Positions 37,091-47,804 of a stretch of 64,000 nt of DNA are shown piece after piece (the first letter of the stretch is position 1; each line of letters starts with the position of its first letter). Both the position numbers and the translations under genes were made by a program. The DNA lies in contig CM069597.1 in the NCBI GenBank assembly GCA_035771175.1, positions 46,513,212 through 46,577,211 of the forward strand. The letters run 5' to 3'. The notes under the pieces are model-generated. The model was not told the DNA's origin and did not search any database. It worked only from the letters and a program-made list of their open reading frames with translations. Source of the DNA: Paratinospora sagittata. Lineage: Eukaryota; Streptophyta; Magnoliopsida; Ranunculales; Menispermaceae.

Positions 37091-38089
37091 AAGAAAAGGA
37101 GAGTGACTTTACTTTTGCTAGAAACCTAAGCTGATTCCGGGACCCTGTTTTTAATTCATCACGGCTGCTGCATCTATAAAACAACACTTTTAAGATATCA
37201 TGTTAAAACAATGTCGGCCATTGTAAATTTCTATATGATTTATTGTTATAAGCCCTTATAGGAAAGAGGTGTAACCCTTGCAATACTCTTAACTCAACAC
37301 CAAACAAAGCTTCTTCCCAACTACTTTACTGTTGATTGAATTGACTACTGAACTATAGAGTGACTCTATTTGTCTTGTTCACAAATGAACCTTAAGCTTC
37401 AACATATGAAATCATATTTTTTGACTTATCCCTGAGAGAGATCAGAGAAGTCAAAATATTTGTTAACAAAATAATAAAGTATTTATTCATCTACGCTCTC
37501 TCGTATTAAGATTACTCAAGTTATTTCTTATATATATTCATCTAAAATTTTTAAAATTATATGAGGGTCTTTCTCTTCAACTAAGTAAGTACCTAGCTTT
37601 AGGGAGATGAACATAAAAACTAAACACAAATAACACAAATAAAGTAGAAAGTTTCTTTTATATAATCCAAATAACCCTTGATGATAAAAACAGAGGTCGA
37701 CATAAAATCTAAGTTCTCGTAATTTGAAACTACAGTTTATGAATACAAAACTTGATCTGAGGAATGAAGTGAAGAAATCCAAGCTACACGTTATGCATTA
37801 ATTACTCAGATGGATGAAAAGCTTAACAACAGATGTCTCAGAAATAACAAGCATATAGATGATCCAGATTGATGATTCTCCTACCTGTGTGTGCAGGAAA
37901 GAAGGAAATAACAGGATTCTGCATCAACCTTCAATTGCAAATAAAATACAATAAAACAAATCAAGCTCCATCCTTTGCTACATCTTTTGCACTGCAACAT
38001 TTGTATAAGGAGAAGGATGAAAAGAGATGGTGCGAAATCCAAGATCGAACATAACTACATAGGGAAATTACATTCAATAGATCAAAAGC

Positions 38090-40414
38090 TCATAACATGC
38101 TGTCAGTCCTTGCGGGCAATCTCCTGAAGAAATTCAGTGGCACTGAAGGAAGCTTATGGCGGAACCTCGGATGCCTCAGAACATAAAGGCCAGTAAGAAG
38201 TGCCACCACTTGAAATGGCGTAACATACAGTACAATGGCAGCAATCAAACAGAAAATCACGAATAGAGCTGTTGCTCTAGGGTCCCGCCAGCTCAGAAGA
38301 GACTGCAACCTCTCCCCTTGGGTAGCCAAGTCACCAACCACAGTCTGTATCCTTCCTGCAACACTTCTTAGTCGATCATATCTCATTCTTACCATGTCGG
38401 ATTGTTTTGAAGTAGGGAAGGTATCAAATTCTTCATCCAATTCGTCGGGATGTACTTTGTCTGCATGTGACAGCTGAATATCCATGTGAGGGGGGTGTCT
38501 TGACCTCCATCGATAATACCATATACCAATCAAGAAAAGATATAGAAATATTGTTGGAAGTATCAGCTCTGGGTACAGGACAAGTATTATGAAGAGGATG
38601 TGAATCAGAACTGTTGTTAGGGGGTTCTTCCAGTTACATATCTGATCAAACCATTTGCAAACAGCAATCAAACCACTCAGGACACCCATAATCCGGAAAA
38701 AATTTGCCTTGCTCCTCCTCATACTCCACATATGTGAATCCACATCTAACATATACTCCACAACCTCCCTTCTCAATGGCGGTTCAGCACGACTCAACCT
38801 CATTGAGACAATCTGTGTGGCTTGGTGCCTCAAATTATCAAGTTGCATCACAGACAATGGATGAAGATAATGCATTTTAGGCAATAGTGGCATTGAATAC
38901 GTATACAACATATTAATCAATGACGAGCACGTAAACCTCACAGCTAACTGAATTTCACCCATCTTCTGCACTCCCGAAGGATGTAAGACCAATAGTGGAT
39001 ACGAGTGGGTATAAACTCGATCAGTTTCCAGTGTAGAAAGGCGAATTCTTACCTTTCCAATCCTTGAATCCTTTGAACCTCCAGCCTTATCTCCCCCATG
39101 TAAATGGTGATTGTCAAATACCCCAATCGTGATGACAGTACATGGATCAAAAACCTCCCAAGTGTATTGCTCATTCCATTTTGGCATAAAACTATCAATG
39201 ATTGTCCTTGTGCGAACCCATTTCTGCCCGTATTTGGCCACACAATAGGCATCGGTGGTCCCACGCCCTTCTCTTGTTTTCATAGGCACCAATCCATGAG
39301 CACTCAAAACCCCCAATTCCAAAACCCCAATGCTTGACTTCCACAATGGCTTGGCCGTAGGTCGAAGATCACTACTATAGTGAGTGGATTCATCAAGAAC
39401 ATGATATCCACCATCCAAACAGATCCTTAAATGAATCCTACTAGCAAACTTGGTTTCCTTCTTCTTCTCCCCTTCTACAATTACATGCCTCTCAAGATTA
39501 TGCCACCTGGTGTTCACAGGCTTATGATCCCACCGTCTCTGTACATTTTGTAAGTGAATCGCACACTTTCCCAAGACTTCATCCTTGTTCGGTGCAACTC
39601 TATCCTCCACGCTTAAGACCAACTGCTCCTCAAATGGCTCGGCGGCTACAAACATCAGGTCCTCATTCCACATTGGATTGATGCTCTTCATCGGAGAAAT
39701 TCTAGTTCTCAGAGCTTGATTTCCAAGTATGACCTTGACATAAATTTCTGGGGGCCTAGTCCTGTCACTGGGTTGCAAGTCCTGCGCTTCAATCACATTG
39801 ACCCTCAAATACCAAAGTTTAGGAGACAGATATACCTTGGATCGAATATTTGCAACACCTTCACCACTGACTGCAGCAGCATCCGAATGCCATGCTTCAG
39901 GGAATGCTTCATCTGCCTGAGTCCCCATCCAAACAGCCAACATGAGCTCCCCTCTAACTTTATCACCTTTTCTATCTTCAAGTCTATACCACTGTGGTGC
40001 TAAAGGACTATCAGGTGGAACACGCTTGGGAACCTCATTGAGATCAAACAAAACCCGTCCAATCATATCATCCTTCACAAAGTCCTTATCTTTCACAATA
40101 ACTTCAACGACAGACGCTTGAATTCGGTCTTTAGAGAAAGCAAAGACCTGATTCCATTCCGGATTGGTTTTCTTTTCAAAGTGGCGAGTGATACCCTTGT
40201 AGTTTCCAAGCTTGACTTCCACATAGGGATCACAGCTTCCAGTGACATCTTTGGCTGGCAATTCCTTAGCTTTAACAACACGAACATATAGATATTGCAT
40301 CTGCTCAACAAGGTCATAGGTGCTGGTGAGCTTGTCACCGGCGAGACCTCCCCCACCGAGAGAGGGAGAGGTCTCCTTCAAGGCAAATTCCTCAGGTAGA
40401 CGAGGCCTCTGCAT
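38090..40414 (-). CDS. FTIP1: Multiple C2-domain and transmembrane protein, FTIP1-like
   Basis: One uninterrupted frame of 774 residues, the usual length for this family. Three C2 domains lie at about 38-140, 200-300 and 362-480 (SCDPYVEVKLG in the first, TTDAYCVAKYG in the third), typical phospholipid and Ca2+ binding folds. The C-terminal PRT_C region (about 600-774) holds membrane-spanning segments such as TTVLIHILFIILVLYPELIL and ATALFVIFCLIAAIVLYV, and ends in the family tail RRLPARTDSML. FTIP1 sits in endoplasmic reticulum and plasmodesmal membranes of companion cells and helps move the florigen FT into sieve elements. Start MQRPRLPEEFALKET matches FTIP1-type N-termini. No frame damage. 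Whether it is the FTIP1 orthologue or another MCTP rests on close overall similarity and on the likely synteny with TBR and HAT14. Confidence 0.93.
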   Translation of the reverse strand: MQRPRLPEEFALKETSPSLGGGGLAGDKLTSTYDLVEQMQYLYVRVVKAKELPAKDVTGSCDPYVEVKLGNYKGITRHFEKKTNPEWNQVFAFSKDRIQASVVEVIVKDKDFVKDDMIGRVLFDLNEVPKRVPPDSPLAPQWYRLEDRKGDKVRGELMLAVWMGTQADEAFPEAWHSDAAAVSGEGVANIRSKVYLSPKLWYLRVNVIEAQDLQPSDRTRPPEIYVKVILGNQALRTRISPMKSINPMWNEDLMFVAAEPFEEQLVLSVEDRVAPNKDEVLGKCAIHLQNVQRRWDHKPVNTRWHNLERHVIVEGEKKKETKFASRIHLRICLDGGYHVLDESTHYSSDLRPTAKPLWKSSIGVLELGVLSAHGLVPMKTREGRGTTDAYCVAKYGQKWVRTRTIIDSFMPKWNEQYTWEVFDPCTVITIGVFDNHHLHGGDKAGGSKDSRIGKVRIRLSTLETDRVYTHSYPLLVLHPSGVQKMGEIQLAVRFTCSSLINMLYTYSMPLLPKMHYLHPLSVMQLDNLRHQATQIVSMRLSRAEPPLRREVVEYMLDVDSHMWSMRRSKANFFRIMGVLSGLIAVCKWFDQICNWKNPLTTVLIHILFIILVLYPELILPTIFLYLFLIGIWYYRWRSRHPPHMDIQLSHADKVHPDELDEEFDTFPTSKQSDMVRMRYDRLRSVAGRIQTVVGDLATQGERLQSLLSWRDPRATALFVIFCLIAAIVLYVTPFQVVALLTGLYVLRHPRFRHKLPSVPLNFFRRLPARTDSML

Positions 40415-40417
40415 TTT

Positions 40418-41321
40418 CTAGGTTAAAAACAAGAAAGATGACCAGCAAAGGAGATGGCAAAATAGTAGATACCAAGAAACGTCTAGAAGCTAAGGTTTCA
40501 AGTTCAAAAGAACCCCCCCAACCCTTCAAGAGCGGTTACTCTAGCATAAACCAAAAGCTACAGAACTACAGATCCCGGAACTAAATCCCTACCATCAAGA
40601 ACCATGCTAAAGATTTGGAAACTAACATTTCAACTGAACCGCTAAAAACCAGGGGGAAAATCAAGACTTTCAATCAAACAATCTTTCCAAATGCAGACAC
40701 TATGACTTGGAACAGCAAAAGAGGAACGGAAAGAGAAAGATTAACAGAGGTGAGATTCCCTATGAAACTTAGATATACTAAAGAAACTGCAAATCGTAAG
40801 CGAAAGCAATAGTTTCCAACACTCGGAAGCAAGCAAAACCTAGATCTTCGGTGACTGAAGTCCAGGAACCGAAATACACAAATAAGCACCACCGGAAAAC
40901 TTCAAGCTCGAATCAAGGACGAAATCTGTAAAACAAAAAAAAAGAAAAAAAAAGAAACAGTGAGTTCCAACCAAAAAACCCTAAATCCCGAACTTCAACA
41001 AGCAAAATCCACTCAAACTCAAAAACAAAAAAAAAACTGATATATTTCTCACAACCTTCTAATGCAGAACCGTTCACCGCTACTCAACCATAAACCTCCA
41101 GATCTAGATGCAGTACCACCTCTGAAACAAACAAAAATACAAAAAACAAAAAAAAAACCAAAACCAGTAAACCTACTGTAAACTTCAACAAGATCAAAAC
41201 CAGCAAAATGAGCACATAACACAGTAGAATCAATTCTAAAAGCTTCTATACTTGAATATACCATGAGATCTGAAGAAATAAGAAGAATCACAAGTTGCAG
41301 ACAGAGAGAAAAGAGAGATAC
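40418..41321 (-). other. Probable intron in the 5' leader of the FTIP1-like gene
   Basis: On the minus strand an acceptor (tttttaacctag) ends three bases before the start codon. A good donor (ctgag|gtatct) lies at 41321. This would give a 904-bp leader intron and a first non-coding exon near 41322-41500. Leader introns are common in this family; the exact donor is inference. Confidence 0.5.
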
Positions 41322-42724
41322 CTCAGAGATGAACAGTGAAGATCGATCTTCGAAGAAGTTGTTGAAGTTGAAGAATGGAAAATCGGTAGTTTTCAGGAAG
41401 TTAATTCGGAAGAAATTGCGAGATCCGAATCGAAAAGAGAAAAAAGAAAAAAAAGGAAAAGCGAATGAAGAACCTCCGGTTTGGTTCTGGTAGGTACTCT
41501 CTTTTTTTTCTTTGACACATCAACACTAACACAACACAATACACCACAACACAGTATCACCTGTGCGTCACACGAGCGAAGAAGACTGTGGTCGGATTTG
41601 ACGCGTGTGGAGAGCGAGATAAGAATAGAATGCTTTTGTCATCCCGGTTCCCCAAATGCCAAAAGCGCCCCTTTCTTCTCGCCATTTTGAAGAGCGCGTG
41701 TTCTTATGTAGTCGATCGTACGTGCGTAACGTTACACATTGTTAAAAATCTCACACGTATATAAATCTACACGATGCTACTTACTCGCGCATGGAAATGG
41801 TACGCCAAGCTGTATTCGTCCAGTGACACGTATATAAAATAATGCATTATTCGTGGCTACGTTGCTACGGGGCACGAACATGTCAATGCGACGGTCATTT
41901 TTTGCTATAAAGTCTTAATCGGCGCGCGCTAATTTACGTAAGATGATTATGTATTGTATCATATCATTATTTAATTGAAATTGAATTTTAAAATGTTTAC
42001 TTGGACTTATTAATAATAATATAATAGAAGTATGTGAGATTGATTAAAAAAAATTTAACTGAAACAGGGAGAAAAAAATTTAACTGAAATTTTGTCACGT
42101 TAGCTATATATCAACATAGCGAGACTCATTTATTTTTTAAATATTAGACTCTTTTGGCCAAAAGTTTGTAGAAATTCAAACAAAGGGGCTATCCGAGTCC
42201 ACGTGTCATACAATGTTTACTTGCAGTTGGTGAGTGTCCCTACGACGGACACGTAGAGGATTAGCCTCCACAAGCCAGTTAGAACGCTCGTTGGCCACCT
42301 ATGAGCGAAGGACATCAAATTATTGTGAACCAGAAGGATATCCAAGCGAGTATTTTCTCATTTGATATATCGCAAAGAGATATCGCGAAAAGGCAGGCGG
42401 TACGGCTTTTACGCCGGGATCCAGCCTGTACTCCTCCTTGGGAGAATGAAAGATTGCAGTGGGCCCCAGAATTATTTTTCATTGGTTTTTAAAATTAATT
42501 AAATATTTTTAATTTTCGGACGTTATTTTTCCCCCTAAAATTTAGAAGTATTACAAAAACTAAATAATGAGTAAGAAAATCTGTTTAAAAAAATAAATAT
42601 TGTGCAACTTTATGTTGGAAAATCTTTGGTGGGTATGCTTTATATTTGTGGTTGGGACTCAATTATTTCTTTGAATTAAGAATTAAAAAATAAATTCAAT
42701 TTTAAGAAAAAATAAAAACAAAAA

Positions 42725-42990
42725 AGTTGACCTTTTGGTAAAATATCCATGTTCGAGTTCGATTCTGGTGAGGTCATTTACTATTTATGAGTGAATAATA
42801 GGAACAAATAATCGTTTCAATGTAGACCAGCTGCGGTTGGGTTGCTACATGACGATAGGACAATATTAGCGGTTGGGTTGCTACATGACGATAGGACAAT
42901 ATTATGTGGTACTATGGCTAGGCGTTCGCTCCGAGGGGTGCGTCCCTACTTGGGTAGGGGGCACGCTGTACAACCCAAGGTAAAGTGTAA
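42725..42990 (+). mobile_element. SINE-like repeat containing a small tandem duplication
   Basis: Box-A-like ttgaccttttggtaaaa and box-B-like gttcgagttcgattc are followed by gctaggcgttcgctccg and cttgggtagggggcacgctg, blocks familiar from dispersed plant retroposons. Ends are approximate. Confidence 0.4.
42833..42904. repeat. Two perfect 36-bp tandem units
   Basis: gcggttgggttgctacatga and the following 16 bases repeat exactly at 42833 and 42869. The perfect match suggests a very recent duplication. Confidence 0.85.
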
Positions 42991-43738
42991 TATATAAGTT
43001 TTGATTATGAAACGTTTACTCCTTAATCATATTTAGCATAAATCTTTAATTATCTGTAATGAACCATGTTGGATTATTTATTTATTTTTTATTTTTTTAA
43101 AATTTATTACCTTAAATGGCTTATTCGGTATAATAAGATCACATATTGATGTCTAACTCACGGAAGGTGGAAATTAAACTTGTGAGCCATGAAATTATAT
43201 TTGAAAAAAAAAAATGAAGGTATAGAGGTCAGTGTAAATAAAAAGATACATATTTTGTGCATTTAACAAAAATGATTTTGTATAATTTAATTAGATATCC
43301 TAAAATTAATAAAATGCATTTTATAAAGGAATTTTTTTGTTTTCTAATTTTATGCCCACTTGTAAAAAAAGATTAATTAGTGATCGACATTATTGCATGC
43401 ATGTTACTTAACTCATTAAAAACAGCAAGCATCTTGATCTATAGAGCTAGGTGAATGAAATCATTTAATTGCTTTGATTACTAGCTATTTATGGCAATCT
43501 TCATAAATGCAAAAAGAATGTAAATCTCCATAAAAGATACTACTCAAAAGATGTCATATCAATGAAATGGGGTGCAGACAACAAGCATTGGCACACTGAC
43601 CACGAGTTGAGTAATAATATATTATGATTAAAAATTGCAATTGTATATACAATTATATATGTATATTTATTAAATAGTAGTAATTATATATTTAAAATTT
43701 TGTAATAAATGATTTAATAGTTATATATATAGTTATTA

Positions 43739-44225
43739 GGGATGTAAGGCAACCCGATCGACCCAACCAACTTGACCGAATCGAACCAAAATCGACGGAT
43801 TGGGTTGGATGGAGTTGGTCTAGTGTTTGGGTTAGACTAGGTTGAAAAAGTTTTAACTTGAATTATTCAGGTTGGGAACTTAAAAAATTGACCTAACCCA
43901 ACCCGAATCGAACTAATTTGTTATTATGATATAGTGGTTGATGAATGTGATTTTATTTAATACATCTTTATATTTTATGGTTAATTTAAAATAGTTGTCA
44001 AATTTACATGTTTATATGGTTGTATTTAAAATAAAAAACATTACATGTTTGATGTTCTTAGTACAAAATTTGTATGTGAAATTTACAAGTATAATTGAAC
44101 ATATCTTCAAAGTCAAAATTTTCAACACAAATCCGAACTAGGTTGGGTTGGGTTGAGAGGCAATTTAATTTGGTTTAAGTTCAAATTTAGTTTCAACCTG
44201 ACCCAACCTAACCTGTTATATCTTA
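43739..44225. repeat. Dispersed repeat with GGGTTGGGTTG-type ends
   Basis: The left part (43745-43880) has aacccgatcgacccaacc and gattgggttggatggag. The right part (44130-44215) has aggttgggttgggttgagag and cctgacccaacctaacc. The AT-rich middle is non-coding. This layout is known from abundant plant repeats of unclear class. Confidence 0.4.
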
Positions 44226-45314
44226 GGTTGCATTTAGTACGCGAGAATTTTTACATGAGAATGAAAATTAAATTCTTATGAAAGTGATTGATGAGAATCT
44301 AAAGATGAAAATGTTATATTACTGTGTTTGGTTACACCTAAAAATTATACATAACTTTTATAAAAATATCACATTACTGTGTTTGGTAGCACATCGAAAT
44401 CTCAGATAATCAAATAATTTTTATCATAAAATATTAATTTTATTAAAATAATTTGAAAAAATAAAATAAAATAAAAATATTAAAAATATAAAATTATTAT
44501 TAATAATAGAAACTTAGAATATTTTTTTTTCAAATAATATAGTATTTTTACGAAAATAATAAACTTTATTTTAATTAAAATTAATGAAATTTGTTTTTAT
44601 TAAATAATAAAACTAGTTGTGATGAAAATAATAATAAAATTATATTATAAAATAAAAATAAATATTTAATAAAAATCAAAAAAAATATTATTATTAATAT
44701 TAAGTTAATAAATTTAATATAGTTTATTAAAATATTACTTTTAATAAAAAATCGTCATATTTATATTAACGTAGGTTGAATAAGTAGATAATTTTATTTT
44801 TTTGAGTTGTCGTAAGTTTTTTTTCCTCTTTTTTCCTTTTTTTTTAAGAAATAAAATTTTTCTCGCGTTAATCACTTTCCCGGAAAAGTGAACCACGTTG
44901 TTTGGTGAATTAGAGAAAAAATGATTTTAAAAATTATAAAACCATTTGTTTAAACTTTAAATAAGTGATTCTCTCATTAATTCACAAATTTAAGGGTATA
45001 ATCATCATTTATTTGTTTAAAATAGTAGAAGCTAAAGTCAAGAAAATAGCAAAAAAATTATAATTTTGAGCGATTAGCTTTTTTTCCAAATAACTAATTT
45101 GTGCAGATTTTGCTTCGGAAACAATTAAAAAGTTGTAAAGAAGTTGTGCCAAACAGGGCCAATATCACTTATCTTCATAAAAATTACTTTTCTATCTTAG
45201 ATAAGAATCTAACTTTTATGAGAATCACTCTATTACTCATAAAAAAATGTAAAAAGTAAAACAAACATTAGAATCTTATTTTTATCCTTAAAATTACCTT
45301 ATACCAAACGCATA
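44226..45314. mobile_element. Possible large MITE with nested element
   Basis: The left end ttgcatttagtacgcgagaa and the inverted right end atgcgtttggtataaggtaa are similar, followed by matching AGAAT/AAGATTC words. Inside, 44894-45163 has its own ends (cgttgtttggtgaatt / inverse cctgtttggcacaactt), suggesting nesting. No transposase frame. Confidence 0.35.
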
Positions 45315-45579
45315 GTTACAACTTTACATAATTAGATTAACATTTTCTATAATCAATATATATATATATATATATATATAAGCAATATAAGTTATATGAA
45401 ATTCCAATGCCCATGACTATAAAAAGCGAGCCATACCAAGGTGTGGAAATATAGTTTTTATTAGAACAGTGACGATAAAAAGTCTCTCCAGCTTCTATAG
45501 AGGTTGCCATGATTTTGATATAAGCCTTTTTATTTTTATTTTTATAAGGCTGAGATTATAACAACGGTAAAGATTTCGC

Positions 45580-45900
45580 ATTTTTATTTTTTTATTTTTA
45601 TAATAGAAATTTGTTCATTTTTATTCCCCTGTACAATTGGAGCCCAATTTGGAAGGGAAAGAAGTAATTAAGAATCTGGGGCGAAGTGAAAGAACCTAGC
45701 ATGAAGTTTTTCCCACAATCTCCAAACCCCTTTGGACAAGTGACAACCAAAAAACAAGTGGTCAATTGATTGCCGTCTTGATAACAATGAGAGCGGAGAC
45801 GAGGAGGGAACGTGTGCCAAGGCATCATTGTCTCTAATAAATCGATAGTACAAATTTGTCAATGTTTAAGTGACCAGCCAGCCAAACACAGTGACCAGCC
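45580..45900 (-). mobile_element. L1 fragment with reverse-transcriptase zinc-binding (zf-RVT) remnant
   Basis: The minus strand encodes RRQSIDHLFFGCHLSKGVW and RLWEKLHARF, the C-terminal zf-RVT segment of plant L1 ORF2. The expected first cysteine pair is lost through frame decay. T-rich sequence on the plus strand at 45580-45602 may be the old tail. Confidence 0.55.
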
Positions 45901-47804
45901 ACCCAATCACGTTAACCTTTGACGGAACATGAGCTTTTCGAACAAATAGTACAAAGAAAAGGCAAAGAGAGAATGATTGTCAATTAAGAAGTTGAAGAAA
46001 GACTTTGGAGAAAATGTTCCCTTCGGATCAAGGGACGAAAGGAATTGATTATAGTGAGAAATGGACCGCTAACCGTTAGAGAAATGAACGATATAATGGG
46101 GCTACGAAGAATGATCTATTAACAATTAATTCAAATGCCTTTTTCTATTTATGTAGAGTATGCATAAATTTACTTAAACTTGCTAATATTTCAAATTAAT
46201 TTATTATATATAATTAGGGAGCAGCAAAACCACCCAAACTATGAACTCAAAATTATACCACAGAAGAAGGGGAAAGAAACAACACCACTTATCACTCACC
46301 ATATACAGCGTAGGTATAAGTAAGTTCGAAATTTTGATTTTGCTTGACACTTCGACCTTTAAAAATCTGAATTAATTTGGGGAAGTTTGAGAAGTCTTGG
46401 AAAATTATTGTAAAAATTCACGATAAATTTAAAGAAATTCTATAAAGATGTTAAAATATGCATAATTACTATTATAAATGATGAAAACAAATATAAATAG
46501 ATATTTTTCATATATAAAAGTATAAATATAATCGGTTGAAACATGTATTTTTACATTAACATTGTTTAACGCACATCCAAGAATCGAAAATTCGATTTCA
46601 ACTTGACTTCGGTCACTTGAAAATTTGAATTAATTTGGAGAAGTTTAATTTAACATGGAAAATTTTTGTAGAAATTTCTTAATTAGAGAAATTTAGAGAA
46701 TTTTTTTATATATGCTTAAATATATAGATTTATTGTAGTATAAGCTAAAAAACCAATATAAATAAACATTTTTAATTCATAAAAATACCAATAAGTGACC
46801 TAACAAAATTAATCTTATTAAGTAGGTTGATGAATTTGAAATTGTGGCTTTTGGTCTTAATTTATTTTCTTTATTTTGATATTTAGTTTTTTGGTGGCTT
46901 GCTTCTCAACCATATACTTTACTAGTTTGAATCCTACCATGCTTAATTTATTAGTTTATTATTTAAATGTATTATTTTTTAATCTTGTTTTATAAGAATT
47001 AACTAAAAGAAGATGCATTTAAAAACTTTTTTAATTTATTTTTAAGTTTTTATTTTATTCTAACTTTATTTATTTACTTTTTTGCTTCTTTTCTTCTCCT
47101 TTTGATAAATCATATCCCATAAACTATATAATTTGTTAGCTTATTAAATTATTTTTTAAATTTTATATTGCTATTAGTTGATGAAGTTAAAAATAATACA
47201 TAATTATTGATATTTTTTGTTATTTTTATTAATGAAATAACATTTTTTTACTTCTTTGTCAAATTTTATTGAACTTTGTTGAATTTTATCGAATTTCTTG
47301 TCAAATTTTTGAATTAAAAAATAGAAATTTTATTGAAGTTTATCGAATTTTGTCGAATTTTATCGAACTATTTCGGTAAATTTTTGTATTTTTTATTTTA
47401 CATCCACTTCGTACTTTAATGGTAAAAAAAGAGAAATAATTCGTAAAAGTTCACAAAATTTCGAAGAATTTTCGAACACGTATAAGTACAACACATCCAA
47501 TTTAAGATATCTGATTACAATCTCGATTAATAATGAGGATTTAATTAGTAAAAGTAATTAAAAATCACGTGCACGACGTGATGACGCGTGTCAGTCCCAC
47601 CAATCACATGTACACGTGTTGCTTTCACAAGCCATCAATAGTAACCCAACAAATTTAACCCTTAACCCCCAACAAACCAGATCCACTTTCTCTCTCAAAC
47701 TTCTTGATCGATCAAAACCAGCAAAAACCATTTCCTTCTTTTTCTTCTCCTTCTTCTTCTTCTTCTCATAAAATCAAATAGCATTTCCTTTGTCGCTCGC
47801 AGCG

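Larger units (their letters stand above)
25343..38089. other. 12.7-kb intergenic region
   Basis: Very AT-rich. Noted within it: several TTGAC W-box-like cores (26530-26620), a 37-bp tandem repeat, two foldbacks, an L1 tail, a SINE copy, CT-rich runs (31330-31380) and (AT)n tracts near 34481-34506 and 36784-36814. Segments at 30960-31090 (gggttcgaacacc) and 33985-34030 (ggggttcgaatgc) carry box-B-like cores and may be decayed SINEs. No open frame here resembles a known protein. Confidence 0.5.
41323..47804. other. Intergenic region between FTIP1-like and TBCCD1 genes (head to head)
   Basis: Both genes start outward from here, so it holds both promoters. ACGTG-containing elements (gacgtgatgacgcgtg, tacacgtgttgc at 47575-47622) lie near TBCCD1. 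The middle consists of repeats listed separately and AT-rich DNA (46140-47500) with recurrent gaattttatcgaatttc-like words. Confidence 0.5.

Noticed and set aside
38235..39337. Plus-strand open frames inside the FTIP1-like gene
   Set aside because: They are antisense shadows of a strongly conserved coding sequence.
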